Source of the DNA: Thermodesulfobacteriota bacterium | GTDB lineage: Bacteria > Desulfobacterota > DSM-4660 > Desulfatiglandales > HGW-15 | Assembly (NCBI GenBank): GCA_025454125.1 | Contig: JALOPA010000207.1 | Location: forward strand, 1 to 7,715 | Length of the DNA stretch: 7,715 nt | Direction of reading: 5' to 3' | Shown here: piece after piece, positions 1-6,543 of the stretch | How the letters are laid out: each line of letters begins with the position of its first letter | Numbering within the stretch: the stretch's first letter is position 1 | Notes under the pieces: generated by a model | The model's database searches: none | Told to the model about the DNA's origin: nothing | The model's input: the letters and a program-made list of their open reading frames with translations, nothing else | Position numbers and translations under genes: made by a program

Positions 1-2
1 GC

Positions 3-158
3 CGCCAGATCCTCCGCATCGCGGTGATGAACCTGGTCCTCCACGGCGTCGCCAATGCCCGCCTCAAGCGGGCGAACACCCTGTCCGAGACCGGCGGCCT
101 GACCGAAGACGACCTCACGCGGAAGTACCGGGTGATCCTCTCCAATCCCCCGTTTGCG
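3..158 (+). pseudogene. Fragment of type I restriction-modification DNA methylase (HsdM-like)
   Basis: The frame is open from the window edge and reads RQILRIAVMNLVLHGVANA, then NTLSE and VILSNPPFA. The order 'MNLxLHG', 'NTLS', then 'VILxNPPF' is the typical run into catalytic motif IV (N-P-P-F) of N6-adenine methylases of the HsdM class; Asn, Pro, Pro and Phe lie at nt 144-155. In an intact HsdM several hundred residues would follow the motif. Here the similarity stops at once and glycosyltransferase sequence begins in the same frame. The fragment also looks more GC-rich than what follows. It cannot be an active methylase as seen. Whether a full N-terminal part lies to the left is unknown. 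The family call is from motif memory, not a search. Confidence 0.72.
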
Positions 159-965
159 GTAATCGCGCCGGACGCCCAGTCGCGTGTAGAGGTAGTCGCG
201 ATCAACGACGGGTCTACGGATGAAACGGCTGCCAGGGCCAAAGAGGCCGGGGCACTGGTTTACAGCCATCCCTACAACATCGGAAACGGGGCAGCGATCA
301 AAAGCGGTATTCGAATCGCGTCGGGACAGGTGCTCGTGTTCATGGATGGAGACGGACAGCATGACCCCAAAGACATTGAAAAAATGCTGGACCTTTTCCC
401 GGACTACGATATGGTTGTCGGAGCAAGACCCAGAGGGCATCAGGCCTCTGTTTGGCGCGCGCTCGGGAACGCCGTCTACAACGGGTTTGCCTCTTATGTG
501 GCGAAGTTCCGAATCCAGGATCTCACGTCCGGGTTTCGCGCGGTGAAAGCGGAGATCGCGGGCTCTTTCCTCTATCTCTTGCCCAACACCTACTCCTACC
601 CCACCACCATGACGCTGGGAGTCTTGAGGAGCGGAAGGAGCGTCACGTATGTCTCGATCCAATCCAGGAAACGGAGCAAGGGAAAGAGCAAGGTGAGGCT
701 CTTCCGCGACGGGGTCAGGTTCTTCATGATCATCACCAAAATCTGCGCGCTTTACTCTCCCCTGAGGGTCTTTCTCCCTATCAGCCTTTTGTTGTTTCTC
801 CTGGGTCTAGGGTACTACACCTTCACGTTTATCATGTCGCAACGCTTTACCAACATGAGCGCGCTGCTCTTTACCACTTCGATCCTAGTTTTCATGCTGG
901 GCCTGATTTCCGAGCAGATTGCGCAGATGAGATTTGAAAGGAGTGAGGGGGACAAGTTCATCTAG
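3..965 (+). CDS. GT2 glycosyltransferase with two C-terminal membrane helices, N-terminally replaced by HsdM fragment
   Basis: From about nt 159 the frame reads as a family 2 (GT-A) glycosyltransferase of the dolichol/polyprenyl-phosphate sugar transferase kind. Numbering from the GTG at 24, it has the acidic motif NDGSTDE at residues 61-67, YNIGNGAAIKSG at about 83-94, and the DGDGQ motif (metal and nucleotide-sugar binding) at 108-112. LTSGFRA follows, then two hydrophobic segments at about 249-270 and 278-297 that would anchor it in the inner membrane. Such enzymes usually move a sugar onto, or use, a polyprenyl phosphate. The usual first strand and 'PAYNE'-like motif, about 20-30 residues, is missing and replaced by methylase sequence. 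The GTG at 24 and ATG at 27 lie inside the methylase part, so neither is a trustworthy start. If the join is real, activity is doubtful. The next gene starts 41 nt downstream on the same strand. Confidence 0.8.
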   Translation, partial: RQILRIAVMNLVLHGVANARLKRANTLSETGGLTEDDLTRKYRVILSNPPFAVIAPDAQSRVEVVAINDGSTDETAARAKEAGALVYSHPYNIGNGAAIKSGIRIASGQVLVFMDGDGQHDPKDIEKMLDLFPDYDMVVGARPRGHQASVWRALGNAVYNGFASYVAKFRIQDLTSGFRAVKAEIAGSFLYLLPNTYSYPTTMTLGVLRSGRSVTYVSIQSRKRSKGKSKVRLFRDGVRFFMIITKICALYSPLRVFLPISLLLFLLGLGYYTFTFIMSQRFTNMSALLFTTSILVFMLGLISEQIAQMRFERSEGDKFI

Positions 966-1006
966 GTCTTCTCAGGTCGAACGCCCCCTGACACGTAAAG
1001 CCACTA

Positions 1007-1864
1007 ATGAGATTTTCGGTCATTGTTCCTGCCTACCAGGCGGCGAAGACCCTTCCCGCGCTCCTGACTTCTCTGTCCCTTCAGGTGTATAAGGGCTTCG
1101 AACTCATCCTTGTTGATGACTGCTCACGGGATGGCACAGCTCGCATCGCCGACTCCTATCCATGCAAGGTCCTCCGGATGCCTGAAAACCGCGGACCGGC
1201 GCGGTGCAGAAACGAAGGGGCGCGCACCGCAGGGGGCGAGATCCTGGTTTTTACGGACAGCGACTGCGAGGTGGCGCCGGACTGGCTGGAGCGCATGGAC
1301 CGGCATTTCCGGAACGAGGCTGTGGACGCCGTCATGGGGAGGCTGGTGCTGAAGCCGTCCACTTTTCTGGGCGATTCGATTTCAGCCCTGGGGTTCCCGG
1401 CGGGAGGGTCCATCGGGTTTGAAAAAATGTGGCGAGTGGACGAGAAGGGGTTTACGGACAGCCTCAGTTCCTGCAACGCCGCGGTGCGGGAGCCCCTGTT
1501 CTGGGAAGTCGGAGGCTTTGACGAAACCTTCCCTTATGCCGGAGGGGAGGATTCCCTCTTCGCCTATCACCTGAAGAAAGCCGGAGCCAGGATCCGGTTC
1601 TGCCCGGACGTGGTCGCCTATCACGGGGCCCGCGACTCGCTCCGGAGTTTCCTGCGATGGCAGTTTCGCAGAGGACAGAGCAGTTACATTTTTTCCACCA
1701 AGGTCCGTGAGAAAGGAAACTACATGGCGCTGAGGCTGTGGTCCACCGCCAATATTCTCAAGGCCTCTTTTGCAGACAGAAAGTTCCCTCTTGTCTTTGT
1801 TTTGCTGGGAGTGAGCGTCCTGGCGCAGATGGCGGGCTTTCTGCATCAACGGAAGGAGAGGTAA
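1007..1864 (+). CDS. GT2 family glycosyltransferase with C-terminal hydrophobic segment
   Basis: This 285-residue protein begins at the canonical N-terminus of the family (MRFSVIVPAYQ), which supports the ATG at 1007 although no good Shine-Dalgarno precedes it. Visible GT-A motifs are PAYQ at 8-11, VDDCSRDGT at 36-44 and the DxD-type TDSD at 83-86. The acceptor-side GGFDE is at 169-173 and GGEDSLFAYHLKKAG at 179-193, where E181 and D182 are in the usual position of the catalytic base. RWQFRRG at 217-223 is typical of GT2 enzymes that end in a membrane segment, and a hydrophobic stretch at about 258-279 fits one helix. It probably adds one sugar at the cytoplasmic face of the inner membrane; donor and acceptor are unknown. 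The gene ends 4 nt before the radical SAM gene, so the two are very likely cotranscribed. Confidence 0.9.
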   Translation: MRFSVIVPAYQAAKTLPALLTSLSLQVYKGFELILVDDCSRDGTARIADSYPCKVLRMPENRGPARCRNEGARTAGGEILVFTDSDCEVAPDWLERMDRHFRNEAVDAVMGRLVLKPSTFLGDSISALGFPAGGSIGFEKMWRVDEKGFTDSLSSCNAAVREPLFWEVGGFDETFPYAGGEDSLFAYHLKKAGARIRFCPDVVAYHGARDSLRSFLRWQFRRGQSSYIFSTKVREKGNYMALRLWSTANILKASFADRKFPLVFVLLGVSVLAQMAGFLHQRKER

Positions 1865-1868
1865 ATCC

Positions 1869-3299
1869 ATGAGGGTTCTGATCATCAATCCGCCCTGGCC
1901 AGGAAAGGGCTACGGCACCCGCTCACAAAACAGGATCATCAAACACCGCAGTGACAAGTTCCTTCAGTACCCTCTTTTCCTGTCCTACAGTGCGGCGCAA
2001 CTGGAGGCCGCGGGAGTGGCCGTGTCCTACATTGACTCCGTCATCCAGGACCTGGATCTCCCCGCCACACTCGAGGGAGCGAAAAAGGAAAAGCCCGACG
2101 CGGTGTTCATGGAGACCACGACCCCGTCGATCGAGGCGGACTATCAGAGCCTCACGGCTCTCAAAGAGGCGACGGGCGCCTCGGTTCTGGTGGGCGGGCC
2201 TCATGCAAGCTATTTCCACAAAGAGGTCCTTGAAGATTGCCCTGCCGTCGACGTGGTGATCCGGCATGAGTTCGACACCAAGATCACCGGAGTGGTGTTG
2301 AACCTGAACGACCTGAGCGCTGTCCGCGGCATCACCTATCGGACCAACGGCAAGATCGTCGACAACGGCGACGGGGAGTATGAGCAGGATCTGGACAAAA
2401 TCCCTTTTCCCGCGCGGGAGACGATCCCGTGGCAGTGGTATGTGGAAGCCTGGTACTCCCGCCAGCCCTTTATGAACCTCATGACTACCCGAGGCTGCCC
2501 CTATCCCTGCGCCTTCTGTTTGTGGCCTCAGATCATGGACGGCCGCAAGCAGAGATTCAGGAGCCTCGACAATGTGTTCGCTGAAATCCGCCACCTGCTG
2601 GCCTCCTACGGCCTGCGGGAACTCAACATTGATGACGGAACCTTCACGACTCACCGCCAGAGGGTGATCGATTTCTGCCGGAGGCTTCGAGAGGAAAAGA
2701 TCAAGCTGATCTGGACCTGCAACGGCCGGGTGGACAACCTGGACGACGACATGCTGGAGGAGATGAAAAGGAGCGGATGCAAGATGATCCGCCTCGGAGT
2801 GGAGAGCGGTTCTCAAGAGGTCCTGGACAAAATCAACAAGCGCCTGACCCTGGAGCAGATCGAGAAGGGCGTTCGCATGGTGAAGAAGCACGGGATCCAG
2901 GCCCTGGGCGGGTTCATGTTCGGCTTTCCCTATGATTCGCGGGAAAGCGTGGAGCAGACCATCCGGTTCGCCAGGAAGCTCTCGCCGGACCAGGTCCAGT
3001 TCTCCATCTGTATGGGCTACCCGGGCACATCGCTATATGAATATGCGAAGGCGAACAACCTGCTCCTGGCCAAGAGCTTCAAGGAATTCGACATGACCTA
3101 TGGCCCGGTGATGAAGACCCTGGACATGGAGCGCCAGGACCTCGAGCACATCCTGGCCAGAGCCTACCGGGAGTTTTATTTCAGGCCCGGGTATGTGCTT
3201 CAGACGCTCTGGCACTTGCGGGATTTCGACGAGATCCGGAGAGTCTTTCGCTCCCTTAAGAGCCTGGTCAGAACCATCTCCCTGCACAAAGGGAAGTGA
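1869..3299 (+). CDS. B12-binding-domain radical SAM protein
   Basis: This 476-residue protein has the two-domain layout of cobalamin-dependent class B radical SAM enzymes. The N-terminal part (about 1-140) resembles a B12-binding fold, with INPPWPGKGYG at the start and VGGPHAS at 108-114. It lacks the DxHxxG motif, as many relatives do. The radical SAM core follows, with the cluster cysteines C210-x3-C214-x2-C217. Further core signatures are DDGTF from 255, RLGVESGS around 312, and GGFMFGFP at 347-354. The C-terminal region, with FYFRPGYVL, is also common in this group. Known members carry out methylations and ring rearrangements on lipids, antibiotics and phosphonates; the substrate here is unknown. 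The ATG at 1869 has AAGGAGAGG upstream and lies 4 nt past the previous stop. In a sugar cluster it may modify a glycan or lipid carrier, which is inference. Confidence 0.92.
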   Translation: MRVLIINPPWPGKGYGTRSQNRIIKHRSDKFLQYPLFLSYSAAQLEAAGVAVSYIDSVIQDLDLPATLEGAKKEKPDAVFMETTTPSIEADYQSLTALKEATGASVLVGGPHASYFHKEVLEDCPAVDVVIRHEFDTKITGVVLNLNDLSAVRGITYRTNGKIVDNGDGEYEQDLDKIPFPARETIPWQWYVEAWYSRQPFMNLMTTRGCPYPCAFCLWPQIMDGRKQRFRSLDNVFAEIRHLLASYGLRELNIDDGTFTTHRQRVIDFCRRLREEKIKLIWTCNGRVDNLDDDMLEEMKRSGCKMIRLGVESGSQEVLDKINKRLTLEQIEKGVRMVKKHGIQALGGFMFGFPYDSRESVEQTIRFARKLSPDQVQFSICMGYPGTSLYEYAKANNLLLAKSFKEFDMTYGPVMKTLDMERQDLEHILARAYREFYFRPGYVLQTLWHLRDFDEIRRVFRSLKSLVRTISLHKGK

Positions 3300-3314
3300 G
3301 GGAGACGCCTCTTG
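3297..3314 (+). promoter_or_regulatory. Coupled stop-SD-TTG junction, radical SAM to GT4
   Basis: The TGA of the radical SAM gene (3297-3299) is followed by 12 nt and then TTG at 3312. A GGGAG Shine-Dalgarno (3300-3304) touches the stop codon and leaves 7 nt to TTG. The TTG is in the same frame as the upstream gene and is the only possible start between the stop and the conserved N-terminus, so its use is forced. The spacing suggests translational coupling by the terminating ribosome. Confidence 0.7.
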
Positions 3315-4409
3315 AAGATTCTTGACCTCATTTACGATGACGTCCACAACCCCTGGTGCGGCGGCGGCGGCGCCCTGCGGGTTCACAAGGTGAACGAACG
3401 GCTTGCCCGGCATCATGACATCACGGTGCTGACAGGAAACTTCCCGGGGGCAAAAGAGGAGGTTATCAACGGGGTGCGCTACCGGAGGCTCGGGACGAGC
3501 GCATCCTATGTGCCGAGTCGACTCAGTTTCTCCCTGGAGGCGCCTCTGCACATTGCCCGCTTCAGGGGGGATGTGGTCGTCAACGAGTGTTCTTTTTTCG
3601 CCCCGTCTTTTGCGGATCTTTACACGAAAAGGCCGGTGGTGAATGTGATTCATCACCTGATGGACCGGCATGCGTTCAAGATTTACCCTGTGATTGGGTT
3701 CTTCCCTTTTCTTTCGGAAAGGGCGATCCTGAAGACGGCCAGGAACGTGATCACCTCAGCCAGAAGTGTGAGGGATGAAATAGAGAATAGAGATCCCAAA
3801 AAAAAGGTTACGAACATCCCGAACGGTGTTTCTGAAGAGTTCTTTGCCTTGGATCCGGAGGAGAAGCCGTTCATTCTCTCTCTCGGAAGAATCGACATCT
3901 ACATGAAAGGCCTGGACCTGCTTTTGGAAGCTATTTCGCGGATGAAAAACTCCTCCGTTTCTCTCAAAATCGCCGGGGCAGGGAAGCCCGGGGACATGAA
4001 GCGACTCACGGAACTCATCAAGGGGCATGGTCTGGACAACCGGGTGGCGTATCTCGGAAGGGTGGAGGAGCGAGAAAAACTCGAACTGCTGCGCACTTGC
4101 CTGTTCCTGGCCATGCCGTCGAGGTTCGAAGGGTGGGGCATCACGGCCGTAGAGGCCAATGCCGCAGAAAAGGCTGTGCTGGGCACAAGGATCAGCGGTT
4201 TGACGGAAGCGGTTGAAGACAATCAAACAGCCCTCCTTATTGAGCCGGAAAGGATTGACCAGCTTGCCTCCGCAATGGATTTGCTTGTCGAGAATGAAAA
4301 CATGAGAAGACGTCTCGGCCGTCAGGGAAGAGAGTGGGCAAGAAGGTTTTCCTGGGACTCCATTGCAGAAGAGCAACTCGCCTTTTATCGAACCGTCCTT
4401 GAAGCGTGA
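3312..4409 (+). CDS. GT4 family glycosyltransferase (GT-B fold)
   Basis: This 365-residue protein has the GT-B layout of family 4. The N-terminal acceptor domain opens with KILDLIYDD and a glycine-rich GGGGA loop at 17-21, encoded by four GGC codons in a row. NIPNGV at 168-173 marks the inter-domain region. The C-terminal donor domain has SLGRIDIYMKGLD at 190-202, including the phosphate-binding Lys199-Gly200. The retaining-enzyme E-x7-E motif runs from E273 to E281 within PSRFEGWGITAVE. The end, FSWDSIAEEQLAFYRTVLEA, is a normal GT4 tail, so the 3' end is intact. It probably transfers a sugar from a nucleotide donor to the growing lipid-linked glycan in the cytoplasm. The TTG start is forced by an in-frame TGA five codons upstream. 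Its last 25 bp overlap the convergent GT2 gene. Confidence 0.92.
   Translation: MKILDLIYDDVHNPWCGGGGALRVHKVNERLARHHDITVLTGNFPGAKEEVINGVRYRRLGTSASYVPSRLSFSLEAPLHIARFRGDVVVNECSFFAPSFADLYTKRPVVNVIHHLMDRHAFKIYPVIGFFPFLSERAILKTARNVITSARSVRDEIENRDPKKKVTNIPNGVSEEFFALDPEEKPFILSLGRIDIYMKGLDLLLEAISRMKNSSVSLKIAGAGKPGDMKRLTELIKGHGLDNRVAYLGRVEEREKLELLRTCLFLAMPSRFEGWGITAVEANAAEKAVLGTRISGLTEAVEDNQTALLIEPERIDQLASAMDLLVENENMRRRLGRQGREWARRFSWDSIAEEQLAFYRTVLEA
4385..4409. other. Convergent tail-to-tail overlap of two glycosyltransferase genes
   Basis: The plus-strand GT4 stops with TGA at 4407-4409 and the minus-strand GT2 stops with TAA at 4387-4385, so 25 bp encode both C-termini (RTVLEA-side on plus, ASRTVR-side on minus). 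I see no hairpin with a T-tract near here, so no intrinsic terminator separates the two runs. Read-through in either direction would give antisense RNA to the other operon. Confidence 0.8.
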
Positions 4410-5191
4410 AGCTTTCTCAACTGAAGACGTACCCACGAACGGGCATAGACGGCCAGCGAAATCCATGTCCAGGCCGGGAGCCCATTTTTCTGCCGTGCTT
4501 TGGAAACCTCCTCGTGAGAGAGAAGCTTCAACGAATCCGCAATGCCTCCTACCTCGGAGCCGACCACACGCACCCCCAGGGCATGCAGCGCCTGACCCTT
4601 TCGGAGTTCCCGCAGCAGAAGATCGTAGTCTCCGGCAATGCGGAAGGATTCGTCAAACACCCCGTGGGTCTCGAATAAACTCCTATGATGCATGAGACCG
4701 GGATGGGGCAGGGGCATTCCATGGGGCATGAGCCAACGGATTTTTCCCCAGGGTTTTCCCTCAACCCTCAGAATCGACCCTGCCTGATTGATTTTGACCA
4801 CCTGGCCATAGACGACCCGGATTCCTTTCCCCTCGGCCTCGTTTAGAAAGGGTGCTATTTCACTCAAGGCATGGGAGGACCAGAAAAAATCATCCGCCCC
4901 TAGAAAACACACCCACTCTCCGCGCGCGTGCTGAAGCGCTTTGTTCCAGGCGTGGTAGATCCCTCGATCGGGGGCAGACTCAAAATGGGCCATGTGAGGC
5001 CTGTATTCTTCCAGAATCGAGAGAGTCCCGTCCGTCGACCCGCCGTCCATGACGATCAGGTCCTTTGCAGGATAATCCTGCGCTTCAATGCTTTCCAAGC
5101 ACCTTTCCACCGTGGTTGCCCTGTTGAGAACCGCAACGATGACGGTCACCAGAGAATGGTGCTTTTGTGAAGTTGGAGTTGAAGGTCCCAA
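4385..5191 (-). CDS. GT2 family glycosyltransferase (WcaA/WcaE-like subgroup)
   Basis: This 268-residue soluble GT-A enzyme has strong subgroup signatures. These are VTVIVAVLNRA near the N-terminus, MDGGSTDGT at 48-56, and SAPDRGIYHAWNKA at 72-85. The subgroup norm of that third motif is 'SExDxGIYDAMNKG', so His80 and Trp82 are small departures. The DxD-equivalent LGADD is at 97-101, the acceptor-side HPGLMHHRSLF begins at 163, and IAGDYDLLLR is at 185-194. It probably adds one sugar to a lipid-linked repeat unit. I chose the TTG at 5191 because an AGGAGG lies 7 nt upstream and overlaps the stop of the GT4 gene before it. The only in-frame codons between that stop and TTG are GGA, GGA, ACA and CGT. 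Its 3' end overlaps the convergent GT4. It is the last gene of the minus-strand run. Confidence 0.92.
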   Translation of the reverse strand: MGPSTPTSQKHHSLVTVIVAVLNRATTVERCLESIEAQDYPAKDLIVMDGGSTDGTLSILEEYRPHMAHFESAPDRGIYHAWNKALQHARGEWVCFLGADDFFWSSHALSEIAPFLNEAEGKGIRVVYGQVVKINQAGSILRVEGKPWGKIRWLMPHGMPLPHPGLMHHRSLFETHGVFDESFRIAGDYDLLLRELRKGQALHALGVRVVGSEVGGIADSLKLLSHEEVSKARQKNGLPAWTWISLAVYARSWVRLQLRKLHASRTVR

Positions 5192-5206
5192 ACGTGTTCC
5201 TCCTCA
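5189..5206 (-). promoter_or_regulatory. Coupled stop-SD-TTG junction, GT4 to GT2
   Basis: On the minus strand the GT4 stop TGA (5206-5204) is part of TGAGGAGG. The AGGAGG Shine-Dalgarno therefore overlaps the stop, leaving 7 nt to TTG (5191-5189). The gap between stop and TTG is 12 nt and the frame is shared. This is the same geometry as the junction at 3297-3314. Confidence 0.75.
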
Positions 5207-6373
5207 GTATTCCATTCCGGTTCGATTGCAGCGGCCGTGTTGAATGTCACGGCCCATTCGAGCCGGTGCGAAAAAGGAGTTCTTCGAGAATTTTTCGATT
5301 GAAGCGTCGTCGCTTTGCCAGAGACTCTGCATGACCTGAGCGATCTCTGCGGGCGCAGAGGGGTTGAAGTAAAGCGCCCCATCCCCCATTTGCTCCCTCA
5401 TTCCATAGATATCGGAAACAGCGGCGGGGCAGCCGACAGCGGCGGCTTCAAGCGGCGGGATGTTCGTCGGCCCGAAAAAGGTCGGCATGATCAGAGCTCT
5501 CGCCCTTCGATAAAGCTCGGGCATATGGATTTGTGGCACATAACCCAGAAACTCAAAATGCTCTTTCATCTTCAGCTTTTCAATGAGGTCGATGGTTGAA
5601 GCATAGGCGTTTTTCGGCGTTCCGGTGAAAACCACTTTAAGGTCCGGCATTTCTTCGGTCAGGAGAGCGGCGGCCCGGACCAGGGCTTTGTGGTTTTTGT
5701 GTTCCCAGAACTGGGCCGGATACAGAAAATATTTTCTGGGCAAGCGAGCGGCTGGGTTGGCGGCATCTTCTGCAGTACCCGCGGGGGGAATTTTCGGAGG
5801 AACATAGGGCAGCACATAGATTTCCGAAGGGTTCAGTCCGTAGCTCTCCGCCACGTGACGCTTCCCTGTCTGCGAGTCGACCAGAACGGCGCGAGTCCAT
5901 CGGCAGGTATTTCTGAAGTGTGCCTCCCTTTTTCCGTACTCCCCGTGCGCTGATACTTCCGGAAATCGCGCCTCGTACCGGTGCATGAGGTCGTGGATAG
6001 TTCCCAACGAGGGCACTGGGAGCAGATAGGCCCAGGTGTCCTGGGCTGGAAAGATCCACAAGTCACAGGCACATCGGGAGATCCGATGGACGATCGGGTT
6101 CAACGAGGGAGCGAGTTTCCGCCAGAGGGAAATGGGCAGGAACCTGCAAACCATTCGAAAGCTGAGGTACTTCCAGATACCGAGGCGCAATGGGACTGTA
6201 GGGATACCATGTTCTCGGGCCAGCTGAGCCCACTCGTGGGATCCGCAGGCCCCCAGTACGTCGAAGCGGTCTCTCGGAAGGGCGGCGGCCGCTGTGAGGA
6301 CGGCCTGGCTGTACTGAAAAACGCCTCCGTCCGCACCTCGCGAAATGAGGAAGAGGCCGATCCGGGATTTCAA
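5204..6373 (-). CDS. GT4 family glycosyltransferase of the 'FGPTNIPPLEA' subgroup
   Basis: This 389-residue GT-B enzyme starts KSRIGLFLISRGADGGVFQY, with the GG of the N-terminal domain at 16-17. HDLMHRYEARFPE lies at 127-139, VDSQTG at 165-170 and YVLPYVPP at 186-193. The donor domain has YPAQFWEHKNH from 218 and the signature FFGPTNIPPLEA at 299-310. E309 is the second Glu of the E-x7-E motif; the first is replaced by Gly301, which is usual for this subgroup. After about residue 360 the tail (KFSKNSFFAPARMG...) does not look like the family's end, while another frame of the same DNA at 5239-5265 reads RLEWAVTFN, closer to it. A small indel near the end is possible. The TTG start at 6373 is forced by an in-frame TGA two codons upstream; GGGGGGTG may serve as a weak ribosome site. 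Confidence 0.9.
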   Translation of the reverse strand: MKSRIGLFLISRGADGGVFQYSQAVLTAAAALPRDRFDVLGACGSHEWAQLAREHGIPTVPLRLGIWKYLSFRMVCRFLPISLWRKLAPSLNPIVHRISRCACDLWIFPAQDTWAYLLPVPSLGTIHDLMHRYEARFPEVSAHGEYGKREAHFRNTCRWTRAVLVDSQTGKRHVAESYGLNPSEIYVLPYVPPKIPPAGTAEDAANPAARLPRKYFLYPAQFWEHKNHKALVRAAALLTEEMPDLKVVFTGTPKNAYASTIDLIEKLKMKEHFEFLGYVPQIHMPELYRRARALIMPTFFGPTNIPPLEAAAVGCPAAVSDIYGMREQMGDGALYFNPSAPAEIAQVMQSLWQSDDASIEKFSKNSFFAPARMGRDIQHGRCNRTGMEY

Positions 6374-6410
6374 GGTTCACCCCCCGGGCGTAAAAGCCGA
6401 ATCCAAGGTT

Positions 6411-6543
6411 GAAGAACTCGTAAGAAGTCAAAAACCGCTCTTTTTTGTCATTCCCGCGAAGGCGGGAATCCAGTCTTTTCTAGCGCTTCTGGACTCCCGC
6501 CTTCGCGGGAGTGACGACTTGGAGGACTTTTTGCGAGACCATC
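6411..6543. repeat. Composite palindromic repeat (MITE- or REP-like) between GT4 and GT2 genes
   Basis: Outer arms GAAGAACTCGTAAGAAGTC (6411-6429) and, in inverse orientation, 6525-6543 match at 14 of 19 positions, with the block nearest the core (CTCGxAAxAAGTC) at 11 of 13. Inside them sits the near-perfect inverted pair at 6447-6515. The whole unit is about 133 bp with no coding capacity, which fits a miniature, non-autonomous element. No transposase is in the window. Its right outer arm reaches the stop codon of the minus-strand GT2; its left end is 37 nt before the GT4 start. It lies inside what would otherwise be one transcription unit. Confidence 0.75.
6447..6515. repeat. Inverted pair of 27-bp hairpin units (dRS3/REP-like)
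   Basis: Two 27-bp arms (6447-6473 and 6489-6515) face each other across a 15-nt spacer and differ at two positions. Each arm is itself a perfect 8-bp hairpin with a 4-nt loop: ATTCCCGC/GCGGGAAT (6450-6469) and ACTCCCGC/GCGGGAGT (6493-6512). The two differences are the two halves of one stem pair (T-A in one, C-G in the other), so folding is kept. The 'ATTCCC...GGGAAT' form is like the Neisseria dRS3 repeat and like repeats found in many other proteobacteria. Confidence 0.85.

Noticed and set aside
966..1006. Promoter or regulatory site between the first two genes
   Set aside because: The 41-nt gap shows no -35/-10 pair, no hairpin and no clear ribosome-binding site.
1923..2891. 322-codon open frame on the minus strand
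   Set aside because: It lies wholly antisense to the well-supported radical SAM gene, has no recognisable motif, and is the long antisense frame expected in GC-rich coding sequence.
3358..3374. GGC trinucleotide repeat as a phase-variation tract
   Set aside because: Four GGC codons simply encode the conserved glycine loop of the GT4 N-terminal domain; the tract is short and slippage by triplets would not switch the frame.
3756..4466. 236-codon minus-strand frame
   Set aside because: It is antisense to the plus-strand GT4 donor domain and overlaps the end of the minus-strand GT2; no motif supports it.
5981..6412. 143-codon plus-strand frame
   Set aside because: It is antisense to the GT4 gene, whose motifs are intact in the other frame, and has low-complexity composition without motifs.
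6447..6515. CRISPR-like repeat
   Set aside because: There are only two units, in inverted rather than direct order, with a 15-nt spacer; this is a palindromic element, not an array.
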